Shown: positions 33,604 through 42,413 of the stretch, one piece after another
How positions within the stretch are numbered: the stretch's first letter is position 1
Layout of the letters: every line of letters starts with the position of its first letter
NCBI RefSeq assembly: GCF_000506985.1
Contig: NZ_KI650979.1
Span: forward strand, 2,046,710-2,110,709
Length of the DNA stretch: 64,000 bases
Direction: 5' to 3'
From: Advenella kashmirensis W13003
Lineage (GTDB): Bacteria > Pseudomonadota > Gammaproteobacteria > Burkholderiales > Burkholderiaceae_B
Notes under the pieces: generated by a model
What the model saw: the letters and a program-made list of their open reading frames with translations, nothing else
Database searches by the model: none
What the model was told of the DNA's origin: nothing
Position numbers and translations under genes: made by a program

Positions 33604-34956
33604 CTACGTCGCCGCGTCTTCAACCAGGTGCGAATCATCACGTTTGTGATCGCCTTTCTTTTCCTGAACCACGATTTCTTCAGGAAAGACAATCCGGAAC
33701 GTGCTGCCCTTGTTGATTTCGCTGTCGACCACGAGTTTTGCGTTATGCCGGATGACGATGTGTTTGGTGATGGCCAGGCCCAGGCCCGTGCCGCCCGAAG
33801 CACGCGAACGACTTTTATCGACACGGTAAAAACGTTCTGTAATGCGTGGGATATCTTTCTTTTCAATCCCCAGGCCGGTATCGGTCACGCTGAAGACAGC
33901 TTCGCCGTGCTCATTGGCCGACCAGCGGATGGTAATTTTGCCGCCTTCGGGTGTGTAGCGTACGGCGTTGGTCAGCAGATTGGTCACGGCAGAAGACAGC
34001 TCGTTCATTTGACCGACGACAGCCAGATCCGGGTCCACGTCAAACTCAAATTCATGGGACTCTCTGGAGATCGATTGCGCCTGGACCGCAGCCTTGTCGA
34101 TAATGGGGGCCAACTGTACCTGGGTGCCTTCGACAATTTCCGTCGATTCCAGCGTGGACAGCGTCAGCAGATCCGCCACAATGGCCAGCATGCGTTGGGC
34201 CTGTTCGTGCATGAGCTCTTCATACTGCTTGCGCTGTTCCTTGGTCAGGGCTTCGTGCGGCAGGTCGCGCATGGTTTCCAGAAACCCGATCAGGACGGTC
34301 AGGGGCGTGCGGATTTCATGCGACACGTTTGCGACAAAATCGCGTTGCGTGGTTTGCAGTTTTTCCAGCTGCGTGATGTCCTGACATAGCAGCAGATATC
34401 CTTCATTGGCGTGCTGTGTGAGCTGGAACTGCAGCGAACACAGCTGGCCGCCGATTTCCCGGCGACTGCGCAAGGGACGGCTCCACTGGCGGCTTTGTGC
34501 GTAATCAAAAAACTCGGGCAGGCGGATGATATTGAATATGTTATAGCCCCGGTCTTTTTCGTAGACCAGATCCAGCAGGCGCTGGGACTGGGCATTGCAC
34601 CATTCGATCTGAAAGGATTTGTCCAGCGTCACGGCGGCGGCGGGCAGGGCCTGTGCGGCTGACAGTACATTAGTGGTCAGTTCGCGCAGTGCGGTGTATT
34701 CATTCTGGCGGGTGCGCGCGTATTTGTAGACGGGTGTGACGATTTCGTCAAACATGCCCAAGTCGGGTGGCGGTGCCGAGGCTGGCTGGCAGGCCCATTT
34801 GAGCGTCGCGCTGTGATGGCGTCGGAGGCGGAACAGGTAAATCAGTCCGCAGATGGCCAGAAAAATCACACCGCTGATACCGCCCAGTAGCCATTGGATG
34901 CCCAGCGCCAGTGCGATGGCAACAACATAGGCGATCAGAAGCGTGGAGCGAAGCAT
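33604..34956 (-). CDS. phoR: Phosphate-regulon sensor histidine kinase PhoR
   Basis: 450 residues from the ATG at 34956 (AGGAAG upstream, starts at the membrane segment). Two N-terminal membrane helices (about 3-24 and 28-42), a PAS-like domain (about 95-200), a dimerisation domain with phospho-acceptor His213 in FVANVSHEIRTPLT, and a HATPase domain with GGTGLGLAI. This is the PhoR plan without a large periplasmic sensor; signal enters through PhoU/PstB. It follows phoB on the same strand. The C-terminal 25 residues are charged and unusual. Confidence 0.92.
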   Translation of the reverse strand: MLRSTLLIAYVVAIALALGIQWLLGGISGVIFLAICGLIYLFRLRRHHSATLKWACQPASAPPPDLGMFDEIVTPVYKYARTRQNEYTALRELTTNVLSAAQALPAAAVTLDKSFQIEWCNAQSQRLLDLVYEKDRGYNIFNIIRLPEFFDYAQSRQWSRPLRSRREIGGQLCSLQFQLTQHANEGYLLLCQDITQLEKLQTTQRDFVANVSHEIRTPLTVLIGFLETMRDLPHEALTKEQRKQYEELMHEQAQRMLAIVADLLTLSTLESTEIVEGTQVQLAPIIDKAAVQAQSISRESHEFEFDVDPDLAVVGQMNELSSAVTNLLTNAVRYTPEGGKITIRWSANEHGEAVFSVTDTGLGIEKKDIPRITERFYRVDKSRSRASGGTGLGLAITKHIVIRHNAKLVVDSEINKGSTFRIVFPEEIVVQEKKGDHKRDDSHLVEDAAT

Positions 34957-35085
34957 GATTGAATTTCTTCCTGGGAGGTCTGGCGCGAGCCGGGCGCGGC
35001 TTGACCGAAGCACAGGGGTGCCCCGGCGCAGGCCCAGTCGTCAAACAGAACGTAAAAGAACCTGTGTGCAGGGACGATTGCGCAA

Positions 35086-35781
35086 TCAGGCCGGCAGTTT
35101 AGATGTAAAACGATACCCGCTTCCGCGCACGGTTTCAACCAGATTATGATGGTTGCTCGGCTCCAGCGCCTTGCGCAGACGACGAATGTGGACATCGACC
35201 GTGCGCTCTTCCAGGAATACATGGTCGCCCCACACCTGATCCAGTAACTGGCCGCGAGTAAATACGCGCTCTGGATGGGTCATGAAAAAATGCAACAGAC
35301 GAAATTCGGTCGGTCCCAGCGGCAGATTGGAGCCATTGCCGGTGATGCGGTGTGAGACCGGATCCAGTTTCAGACCCGAGATTTCGATTTCGTCATCGGT
35401 CAGCTGGGGCGCACGGCGGCGCAGCACGGCCTTGATGCGGGCCATGAGTTCCTTGGGGGAAAAGGGCTTGGTAATATAATCGTCCGCGCCGCTTTCCAGG
35501 CCTTCCACCTTGTCTGCTTCCGAGCTTTTGGCTGTGAGCATGATAATCGGTATGTCGCGCGTACGCTCACTGCTGCGCAGATTGCGCGCCAGGGCCAGCC
35601 CTGTGGAGCCGGGCAGCATCCAGTCCAGCAGAATCAGATCAGGCAATTCTGCATTGATCAAGACTTTAGCCTGTTCAGCATCCAGCGCGCGCAGCACTTT
35701 ATGGCCGGCAAAGGACAAGTTGACGGAAATGAGCTCTTGAATTGCGGGTTCGTCTTCGACGACTAGAATTGTGCTTGCCAT
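35086..35781 (-). CDS. phoB: Phosphate-regulon response regulator PhoB
   Basis: 231 residues. OmpR-type regulator: receiver domain with phosphorylated Asp53 (LILLDWMLP), Lys in PFSPKEL, then a winged-helix DNA-binding domain (about 130-228) ending in the RTVDVHIRRLRKAL and VRGSGYRF patterns. Activates phosphate-starvation genes when phosphorylated by PhoR, which is encoded 129 bp downstream. Divergent from ubiE with 119 bp between. Confidence 0.93.
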   Translation of the reverse strand: MASTILVVEDEPAIQELISVNLSFAGHKVLRALDAEQAKVLINAELPDLILLDWMLPGSTGLALARNLRSSERTRDIPIIMLTAKSSEADKVEGLESGADDYITKPFSPKELMARIKAVLRRRAPQLTDDEIEISGLKLDPVSHRITGNGSNLPLGPTEFRLLHFFMTHPERVFTRGQLLDQVWGDHVFLEERTVDVHIRRLRKALEPSNHHNLVETVRGSGYRFTSKLPA

Positions 35782-35900
35782 AATGAAGTAAAATCAAAAA
35801 GTCATGTGATTGACATTAACCGGAAATACTGGCCTCAATGGTATTGCCTGATTGTGTCATGTTTGTGACAATCCTGCCTACTCTTCATAAAGATTGCAAT

Positions 35901-36668
35901 ATGAATTCAGATCGTTCCACGTCGACCGGGCAATCCGGCACCACGCATTTTGGTTTTCGCACTGTTGATGAACAGGAAAAGGCCGGCAAGGTGGCGGAGG
36001 TATTTCATTCGGTGGCGCAACGGTACGACGTCATGAATGACCTCATGTCAGGGGGCATGCACCGGCTGTGGAAGCGTTTCACGATCGGGCGGGCGGGGGT
36101 CAGGGCGGGCATGCGCGTGCTGGACATCGCCGGCGGGACAGGCGATCTGGCGCTGGCGTTCGCCGGCAAAGTCGGTCCCGAGGGGCAGGTCTGGCATACC
36201 GACATCAATTCGTCCATGTTGCAGGTGGGCAGGGATCGCCTCATTGATAAAGGCGTTTTGCTGCCCACCGTGGTCTGTGACGCCGAGCATCTGCCTTTTT
36301 CGACCGACTATTTCGACGTGGTCACTGTGGCCTTTGGCCTGCGCAACATGACGCACAAGGATCTGGCGCTCAAGGAAATGCAGCGCGTGCTCAAGCCGGG
36401 TGGCAAACTGCTCGTGCTGGAGTTTTCGCGGGTCGCGGCGCCGCTGGCACCGGCTTACGACTGGTATTCTTTCAACGTGCTGCCTTGGCTCGGTCAGAAA
36501 GTGGCCAGTGATCAGGACAGCTATCGTTACCTGGCCGAGTCTATTCGCATGCACCCCGACCAGGAGACCCTGGCGCAAATGATGCGTGAAGCAGGTTTCC
36601 CCCGGGTCAACTATTTCAATCTGACCGCAGGCGTTGTCGCCCTGCACGAAGGCGTCAAGCTATTTTGA
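35901..36668 (+). CDS. ubiE: Ubiquinone/menaquinone C-methyltransferase
   Basis: SAM-dependent methyltransferase of quinone synthesis, 255 residues from the ATG at 35901. Motifs: [19 protein letters not shown]-terminus, SAM loop [11 protein letters not shown], and [17 protein letters not shown] at the C-terminus, all as in UbiE. Upstream in-frame ATGs at 35838 and 35859 are unconserved. In E. coli it leads ubiE-ubiJ-ubiB; here the Tim44-like gene and an ABC cassette separate it from ubiJ-ubiB. Confidence 0.95.
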   Translation: MNSDRSTSTGQSGTTHFGFRTVDEQEKAGKVAEVFHSVAQRYDVMNDLMSGGMHRLWKRFTIGRAGVRAGMRVLDIAGGTGDLALAFAGKVGPEGQVWHTDINSSMLQVGRDRLIDKGVLLPTVVCDAEHLPFSTDYFDVVTVAFGLRNMTHKDLALKEMQRVLKPGGKLLVLEFSRVAAPLAPAYDWYSFNVLPWLGQKVASDQDSYRYLAESIRMHPDQETLAQMMREAGFPRVNYFNLTAGVVALHEGVKLF

Positions 36669-36853
36669 TGCCCGTTTGACCCAGGCTTCAAAAGGCGGCG
36701 GCGTGACCGCGGCCCTCTTTCTTCCAGTGGTTTTGCCTGTCATTCATTTGATCAATGGTATCGATGTTGCTTGCATAATTGTTCAGGTTTTTGTAAGATA
36801 AATTCGTTTGCTAATTTATCCATTGTGGGTCAGTCCCACCGGAGCACGAATCA

Positions 36854-37846
36854 ATGTTTAAAAAGTGGTCTAAATTTCTCACAGCTGCGCTGATCGTTGT
36901 CTCTTCCGCGACCATGCTGGCAGTTACTCATGACGCCGAAGCCCGCCGTATGGGCGGAGGTAGCAGCTTTGGCCGTCAATCCTCCAATATTACGACTAAC
37001 CGCGCGCCTGCGGCGCAGGCGCCGACGGCCGTCAACCGTTCATCAGCAGCACCCGGGGCGGCTGCCAATGCCGGCGCGGCTGCGCAGCGCAGCGGATTTT
37101 CGCGTTTTCTGGGGCCGATCGCTGGTATAGCGGCGGGCTTGGGTATTGCCGCGCTATTGTCCAGCCTGGGGCTGGGGGGCGCCATGCTTGAGTTCCTCTC
37201 CAGTGCTCTGCTGATCGCCATTGTTATTTTTGGCGTCATGTTCATTGTGCGTCGTCTGAGAGGCGGCCAGTCACGCCCGGCGTTCCAGGGCGCCTCTCCC
37301 ATGCAGCGTCAGGCTGGTCCTCAACCCGGTTCTCGCCATCAGGTACCACAAGCGCCCGGAAATGAGCACGCGCGCGGCGGATTCCAGCAAAATGGCAGCC
37401 TGTCGGCTACGGATTTCGCCGGTAATGCACAAGCGGCACCTGCGCCTGTCGACAAAAGCTGGTTTATTCCAGGCGATTTCGATACGCCGGCTTTTTTGCA
37501 GGTTGCCAAAAAGCAGTTTGTCACCATTCAGGGACTGTGGGATAAAGGTGATATCGAAGAGCTCAAAAATTATCTGACCGAAGATCTGGTGGGTGAGTTG
37601 TCGCCACAAATCACCAGCCGCGCCGGTCAAAGTTCGACTGAAGTGGTGTTGCTCAACGCCGAATTGCTGGGTATCGAACAGGTTCACGAAGGACATCTGG
37701 CATCGGTGCGTTTCTCGGGCATGTTGCGTGAAGACGCCCAGGAAGCCGCGTTCCGTTTCGAAGAAGTCTGGAACCTGTACAAGGAAAACAACTCGGGCTG
37801 GTTGCTGGCGGGTATTCAGCAAATTCCGGTGGAAAACGCATCCTGA
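36854..37846 (+). CDS. Tim44-like domain membrane protein
   Basis: 330 residues. Signal or anchor segment (12-28), a Gly/Ser/Ala-rich stretch, hydrophobic segments around 85-135 (including LGIAALLSSLGLGGAMLEFLSSALLIAIVIFGVMFIV), a Gln/Pro-rich linker and a C-terminal Tim44-like domain (about 195-328). Function in bacteria is unclear. Genes of this type commonly sit beside ubiE/ubiJ/ubiB in Betaproteobacteria. The ATG at 36854 is preceded by GGAGCACG. A strong terminator follows at 37930. Confidence 0.8.
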   Translation: MFKKWSKFLTAALIVVSSATMLAVTHDAEARRMGGGSSFGRQSSNITTNRAPAAQAPTAVNRSSAAPGAAANAGAAAQRSGFSRFLGPIAGIAAGLGIAALLSSLGLGGAMLEFLSSALLIAIVIFGVMFIVRRLRGGQSRPAFQGASPMQRQAGPQPGSRHQVPQAPGNEHARGGFQQNGSLSATDFAGNAQAAPAPVDKSWFIPGDFDTPAFLQVAKKQFVTIQGLWDKGDIEELKNYLTEDLVGELSPQITSRAGQSSTEVVLLNAELLGIEQVHEGHLASVRFSGMLREDAQEAAFRFEEVWNLYKENNSGWLLAGIQQIPVENAS

Positions 37847-37929
37847 TTTTCCGACCTTGGCAGTCCGATCCTGACTTTCAGTTAGTGTCGTTCATAGCCG
37901 GTCTTGTCTGACCGGCAGCCCAATACAAG

Positions 37930-37957
37930 GCGCGATCATGAAAATGGTCGCGCTTTT
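37930..37957 (+). terminator. Intrinsic terminator after the Tim44-like gene
   Basis: GCGCGATCAT and ATGGTCGCGC form a 10-bp stem (one G-U) with a GAAA tetraloop, followed by TTTT. It closes the ubiE/Tim44 transcription unit. Confidence 0.8.
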
Positions 37958-38053
37958 GCATGGAACCGGGCTTTGCATGGTGTGAGGGCGGAATGCGGCG
38001 AGGGGCTTTGTACGGCCTGAAGCTGTTTTCCTTATGACTGCTGATTATTATTA

Positions 38054-38068
38054 ATAACCATTGGTTAT
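38054..38068. promoter_or_regulatory. Palindrome ATAACCA-T-TGGTTAT upstream of the ABC cassette
   Basis: Perfect 7-1-7 inverted repeat about 80 bp before the ATPase start. The right part, TTGGTTATA, is repeated exactly at 38108-38116, where it overlaps a TATAGT -10-like sequence (38113-38118). Two binding sites for one regulator are likely. Confidence 0.5.
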
Positions 38069-38107
38069 ATTAAAATAAATACTAATTATTTTTTCTCTTA
38101 AGAAGAT

Positions 38108-38116
38108 TTGGTTATA
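38108..38116 (+). promoter_or_regulatory. Repeat TTGGTTATA overlapping a -10-like TATAGT
   Basis: Exact copy of the right half of the palindrome at 38054, 39 bp before its centre-to-start counterpart. With TATAGT at 38113-38118 it marks the probable promoter, though no good -35 is seen. Confidence 0.35.
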
Positions 38117-38144
38117 GTGTCAGATCGTATGGGGGCCTATTACC

Positions 38145-38918
38145 GTGAATCTTAGCTTCAGCAATGTTTACAAGCAGTTCGGTTCGCTGTCTGTTGTAGA
38201 CAATTTCAGCGCCGGTTTTCATTCCGGCGAGATCGTGGCGCTGGTGGGGCCGTCGGGCTCAGGCAAGTCCACACTCCTGCATATGGCAGCGGGTCTGGAA
38301 AAGACCACTTCGGGCACAATTGAGACCGATGCACAGCCCGTTACCAAACCCGATCCAAGCCGTACCCTGGTGTTTCAGGAGCACGCTCTGTATCCGTGGC
38401 TGACCCTGAAGCAAAACGTGGCCATGGCGCTGGAGTTTCAACATGTCGCCCGCAAGCAGGCTTATGAACGCGCCGCCACGTGGCTTCAGCGCGTCGGGCT
38501 GGACGGGTTTGAAAACTACTATCCTCATCAGGTTTCCGGTGGTATGCGCCAGCGTGCAGCACTGGCGCGGGCGTTTATTGCCGAGCCTGAAGTGCTGCTG
38601 CTGGACGAACCTTTCGGGGCGCTGGATGCGCTGACGCGCCTGAGCTTGCAGGATGTGCTGCTGGACCTGGTCGAACAGGCCCGGCCAACCGTTCTGCTGG
38701 TAACGCATGATGTCGACGAGGCCTTGTTCCTGGCAGATCGGGTCATGGTGTTCAGTGCGCGCCCGGCGACGGTGCTGAAGGAGTTCAACCTGAGCCACCG
38801 TGAACGCAGCCACGATCTGTCCGATCTGGCCGCAGAGAAACGCGAGATCCTCAGCCTGCTTGGCATTGCCGTCAAGCACGAGAGCAAATCGGAGCAGTCC
38901 GACAAACTGGCTGCCTGA
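38145..38918 (+). CDS. ABC transporter ATPase, nitrate/sulfonate/taurine type
   Basis: 257 residues, GTG start at 38145. Walker A GPSGSGKS (35-42), Q-loop FQEHALYPW, signature VSGGMRQR, Walker B LLLDEPFGALDALTR, all as in SsuB/TauB. First gene of ATPase, binding protein, permease. The substrate is probably a small organic anion or sulfonate; no desulfonation genes (ssuD, tauD) are adjacent, so this cannot be narrowed. Confidence 0.88.
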   Translation: MNLSFSNVYKQFGSLSVVDNFSAGFHSGEIVALVGPSGSGKSTLLHMAAGLEKTTSGTIETDAQPVTKPDPSRTLVFQEHALYPWLTLKQNVAMALEFQHVARKQAYERAATWLQRVGLDGFENYYPHQVSGGMRQRAALARAFIAEPEVLLLDEPFGALDALTRLSLQDVLLDLVEQARPTVLLVTHDVDEALFLADRVMVFSARPATVLKEFNLSHRERSHDLSDLAAEKREILSLLGIAVKHESKSEQSDKLAA

Positions 38919-38956
38919 TATAACGACAATTCAAAATTATTTAGAGAGAGTCAAAC

Positions 38957-39955
38957 ATGAATATCCGCAAATGGACTGCATTGCCGCTGGTGGCATCGCT
39001 GTTGTTTTCAGGCGCCGCCATGGCAGCCGACAAATTGAAGGTCGGTTATCTCAGGGTGATGGATGATGCGCAGGCCATCGTCGCGCAGGAAGGCGATTTT
39101 TATAAAAAACAGGGCCTGGACACCGAACTGATGGAGTTCAAGTCTGGCACCGATCTGATCAAGGCGATCGTCGGAGGCCAGGTGGATGTCGGCGTACTGG
39201 GCTTTACCAACGCCATCTCCTGGGCGTCCCGTGGGGCCGATCTGAAGGTCGTGGGCGGCGCGCAGCGCGGTTATCATTCCCTGCTGGTGCGTGATGACGC
39301 CGGTATCAATACGCTGGCTGATCTCAAGGGTAAAACGCTGGCTTCCCAAAGCCAGGGCAGCACGGCCGATACGGTGTTGCGCGGCGTGGTGCTGAAAGGC
39401 GCGGACCTGAAAGAGGGCGATGTCAATGTCATGGGCGTGAGTCCGGCGGTGGCTGTGCAGTCACTGGTCGGCAATCGGGTGAATGCTGCCTTTTTGTTCG
39501 AGCCCTATGATCGTATCGCGCAACTGGTCGCACCGGTCAAGCAGATTTATGAAGTAGGTGAAAGCTGGCCTTTCCCTTGCATGGTGGTCATCACCTCCGG
39601 CAAAGTGCTGGAAAGCCGCAAGGATGACATTTGGAAGGCGCTGGACGCCCAACAGCAGGCCATCGAGCTGCTGGAAAATAAACCCGCCGAAGCCTCGAAA
39701 CTGATCGCTCAGTACTTTATTGCCGAGCCTACACTCAAAACGCGCAAGCAAGGAGACTTGCCGCGTGAAACGGTGATCGCCGATGCCATCAAGACGCAGG
39801 AATTCACCTCGAAAGTCACGGACAAAGATATTGAGCGCATGACAGAGCTGGCTCGTATCATGGAAGGTGAAGGCTCTCTGAAAACAAAAGACGGCAAACC
39901 TTTTGATGTCAACACGGTTCTTGATCTCGAATGGCAGAAGGCACGTAAACTGTGA
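38957..39955 (+). CDS. ABC transporter substrate-binding protein, SsuA/TauA/NMT1 type
   Basis: 332 residues; signal peptide to Ala23 (AMA-AD). The mature protein opens KLKVGYLRVMDDAQAIVAQEGDFYKKQGLD, typical of NMT1/THI5-like and SsuA-like proteins, with GTDLIKAIVGGQVDVGVLG and TLASQSQGSTADTVLR further on. AGAGAG precedes the ATG. 38 bp after the ATPase and overlapping the permease GTG by 4 bp. Confidence 0.88.
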   Translation: MNIRKWTALPLVASLLFSGAAMAADKLKVGYLRVMDDAQAIVAQEGDFYKKQGLDTELMEFKSGTDLIKAIVGGQVDVGVLGFTNAISWASRGADLKVVGGAQRGYHSLLVRDDAGINTLADLKGKTLASQSQGSTADTVLRGVVLKGADLKEGDVNVMGVSPAVAVQSLVGNRVNAAFLFEPYDRIAQLVAPVKQIYEVGESWPFPCMVVITSGKVLESRKDDIWKALDAQQQAIELLENKPAEASKLIAQYFIAEPTLKTRKQGDLPRETVIADAIKTQEFTSKVTDKDIERMTELARIMEGEGSLKTKDGKPFDVNTVLDLEWQKARKL

Positions 39956-40725
39956 GCAATGGCACCCGGATAGGCGGCTATAAAAAGCCGCTGGCGGTGG
40001 TGCTTGCCATCGCGTTTATTCTTTTGGTCTGGCAACTGGTCGCATTGACGCTGCCGGACTTTCTTATGCCAGGTATTCTGCCGGTGCTTGAGCGTTTGTC
40101 CGAAAGTGTTCGCAGCGGCGATTTCTATGCCGGACTGATGGGGTCACTGGCCCGCTTGGGCACAGGCTATGGGATTGCGCTGGCTTGTGGTGTGGCTTTC
40201 GGCTTACTGGCTGCCAGTCTGAATTTTTTCCGGGAAGTGCTGCGCAATGTGATTGTGATTCTGCAGTCGCTGCCCAGTATTGCCTGGGTGCCCCTGTTTC
40301 TGATCGTCTGGGGCTTTGGCAATAAACCCATGATCGTCGTAGTGGCGCTCGCCGCGTTTTTCCCCGCCGCGCTCAGTGTGATGAACGCGACCGAATCCGT
40401 GCACAAAGTGCATATTTCGGCTGCGCGCGTCATGGGCGCCAGTCCATGGGGGCTGGTGCGTCGCGTGTACCTGCCTGCGGTCATGCCGGAGCTGATTACC
40501 GGTGCGCAGCTGGCATTCGGCAACGCCTGGCGGGCCCTGATTTCGGTGGAAATGCTGGTGGACTTTGGCAAGGGGCTGGGGCGTTCGCTGAGTTTTTCTG
40601 GCGATACCGGCGACATGACCGGGGTGATGGCCAATATCCTGGTCATTGCCATTCTGGCGGCGCTGATCGATCAGCTCGTTCTGGAACGCATCAAGCACAG
40701 ACTGTTGCGCTACCAATACGTCTGA
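39952..40725 (+). CDS. ABC transporter permease, SsuC/TauC type
   Basis: 257 residues, about six membrane helices. The GTG start overlaps the TGA of the binding-protein gene (GTGA). BPD-transporter loop ASPWGLVRRVYLPAVMPELITGAQLAFGNAWRAL contains the EAA-type coupling helix contact. It completes a self-sufficient importer of the SsuABC/TauABC class. Confidence 0.87.
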   Translation: MSNGTRIGGYKKPLAVVLAIAFILLVWQLVALTLPDFLMPGILPVLERLSESVRSGDFYAGLMGSLARLGTGYGIALACGVAFGLLAASLNFFREVLRNVIVILQSLPSIAWVPLFLIVWGFGNKPMIVVVALAAFFPAALSVMNATESVHKVHISAARVMGASPWGLVRRVYLPAVMPELITGAQLAFGNAWRALISVEMLVDFGKGLGRSLSFSGDTGDMTGVMANILVIAILAALIDQLVLERIKHRLLRYQYV

Positions 40726-40780
40726 TTCTGAACAGATGGTTTGCAAAGTCCCGCGGTAACGCGGGGCAGGACGTGCATTC

Positions 40781-41629
40781 ATGACTACCCACATCCTCCG
40801 ATCCATTGTTGCCGGCCTTGTGCTGGTGCTGGCGTCCCCGGCGGCGCTGCCGCAGGCCGCGACAGCCGCACGTGGCGGGGAGGCAGATACCGTGTTTCCC
40901 GACGCCGCCGCAAGAGGGCAACTGCGGGTGGGCGTCATTCATGTGACCCCGCCTGCAGCCCCAGGCAGCAAAGTGCGGACTGAAGACAGGCTGGATACGC
41001 CGGCAGTCAGTGCCCTGGCCGACACCCTGGCGTTGCCGGCCAGGATGGTTCAAATGACCCCCGAGGAAGCGGCCGTCGCCCTGAATAATGGCAGTATCGA
41101 TCTGGCCCTCTACAGCCTGCCGGCCGCCGCGCCTGTTTTGCCGGGCGTCACCGCGATCCCCACAACCTACCGCACCTGGCCCCAGGCCGTGATTCGCAGC
41201 GATACGCCGATTCACTCGGCCAAAGACTTGCAGGGGCGCCAGGTCTGTATTGCGAAAACAGCAGACCAAGCCGCCCAGGCAGCGACTGCCGCCGGCGCCA
41301 CGCTGTTGTCCTTCGCAGTGCCATCGGATGCGCTGGTTGCAGTCCGCGAAGGCCGGTGTGATCTGGGGCTGATCGACCAGACGGTGTGGCAGGATCTGAT
41401 GACGTTTCCCGAGTGGCGCAAATTCTCAGCCACCTTGCAATTGTCCGCACAGCCGCGCACGCTGACCTGGCTGGTGCCTGCCGCAAACACGCGTCAGACA
41501 GACTGGCTGCGCGCGCAGATGCAGCGCTGGGATCGCAAGGGTCAATGGGCAGCGTTCAGCAAAAAATGGGCGACCGATGTGGCTTTTGATGTGTATCTGG
41601 ACCAGGAAGTCCCCGATTGCCACAGCTGA
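40781..41629 (+). CDS. Orphan periplasmic solute-binding protein, family 3-like
   Basis: 282 residues with a signal peptide (about 1-29). The mature N-terminus has the amino-acid-binding-protein pattern AAARGQLRVGVIHVTPP; later VCIAKTADQAAQAATAAGA and VREGRCDLGLIDQTVW fit family 3. It lies 55 bp after the permease and may share its transcript, yet its fold class differs from the cassette's own binding protein. Two cysteines (VCIA, GRCDL) could form a disulfide. Partner and ligand unknown. Confidence 0.7.
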   Translation: MTTHILRSIVAGLVLVLASPAALPQAATAARGGEADTVFPDAAARGQLRVGVIHVTPPAAPGSKVRTEDRLDTPAVSALADTLALPARMVQMTPEEAAVALNNGSIDLALYSLPAAAPVLPGVTAIPTTYRTWPQAVIRSDTPIHSAKDLQGRQVCIAKTADQAAQAATAAGATLLSFAVPSDALVAVREGRCDLGLIDQTVWQDLMTFPEWRKFSATLQLSAQPRTLTWLVPAANTRQTDWLRAQMQRWDRKGQWAAFSKKWATDVAFDVYLDQEVPDCHS

Positions 41630-41783
41630 CCGGCATGCGGTGCCGATCGCGTCATGGCACAAATCACGGCGCAGGACAATTGTGACACTGTTTTGTCAGT
41701 CTGCTGCCGGGTCTATGGGGCCGGATTCCGCATGAAAAGGGTACACTAACGGATTCAGAATCTTGCGTGGTCTACCGGATTTT

Positions 41784-42413
41784 ATGTTGCTCTCTGCCTT
41801 ACCCGATCCCAATTTTCCCATCGTACGCGCACTGAACCTGCTGCTGGACCGCGAGCTCTGGGCAAAAACACGAATCACCGCGCACGCGGGGAAAACAGTG
41901 CGCATCCGCATCGGCCTTCTTGATCTGCGCTTTACGCTTCTGCACGACGGCCGGCTCGAGCGCGCCGACCCGGCTGTGGTGGCCGACGTGACTCTTTCTG
42001 TTCCGGACAATCGGCTGGCCGATTTACCGGGTGCGTTGCGCAATCGGGACAATCCGGCGCAACTGGCGTCTTTGCTGCATCTGGAAGGTGAGGCAGGCCT
42101 GGCGCAACTGGTATCTGATCTGGCCCGCGATCTGCGCTGGGATTCCGAGCATGAGCTGGCACGTTTCACTGGCGGCATGCTCTCGCGGCAAATTCATCAA
42201 CTGCTGCGCAGCACGGTGGCCACCGCGACCGGCGTGGCCAGCCGCCTGACCGAAAACCTGGGAGAGTATGCTGCCGAAGAGGCATCGCTGGTGACAGGAC
42301 GTCCCGCGCTGCAGTCCTGGGAACAGGAGTTACGTGCAGCCACGGTACGACTGGATCAGCTTGATGGGCGCCTGCGCGCGCTGGAAGCGCGCCATCGCCG
42401 GGGTGCGCGATGA
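41784..42413 (+). CDS. ubiJ: Ubiquinone biosynthesis accessory factor UbiJ (SCP2 domain)
   Basis: 209 residues from the ATG at 41784; a TTG at 41763 is an alternative. N-terminal SCP2-like lipid-binding domain (about 1-105) and helical C-terminus ending in a coiled-coil-like stretch ([18 protein letters not shown]). UbiJ binds ubiquinone intermediates within the soluble Ubi complex and partners UbiK. Overlaps ubiB by 4 bp (ATGA), the expected coupling. Confidence 0.85.
   Translation: MLLSALPDPNFPIVRALNLLLDRELWAKTRITAHAGKTVRIRIGLLDLRFTLLHDGRLERADPAVVADVTLSVPDNRLADLPGALRNRDNPAQLASLLHLEGEAGLAQLVSDLARDLRWDSEHELARFTGGMLSRQIHQLLRSTVATATGVASRLTENLGEYAAEEASLVTGRPALQSWEQELRAATVRLDQLDGRLRALEARHRRGAR

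Larger units (their letters stand above)
37847..38144. other. Intergenic leader of the ABC cassette, AT-rich in its right half
   Basis: 298 bp without genes. The left part has a GCCGGTC/GACCGGC hairpin (37897-37916) and the Tim44 gene terminator. The right part (about 38035-38115) is strikingly AT-rich against GC-rich surroundings and holds the palindrome and repeat listed separately. Confidence 0.55.

Noticed and set aside
35840-35880. Pho-box-like TGTCA-N6-TGACA between phoB and ubiE
   Set aside because: It is an inverted repeat, while the PhoB box consists of direct repeats with 11-bp phase. I cannot align two convincing direct repeats, so it is not listed as a PhoB site.
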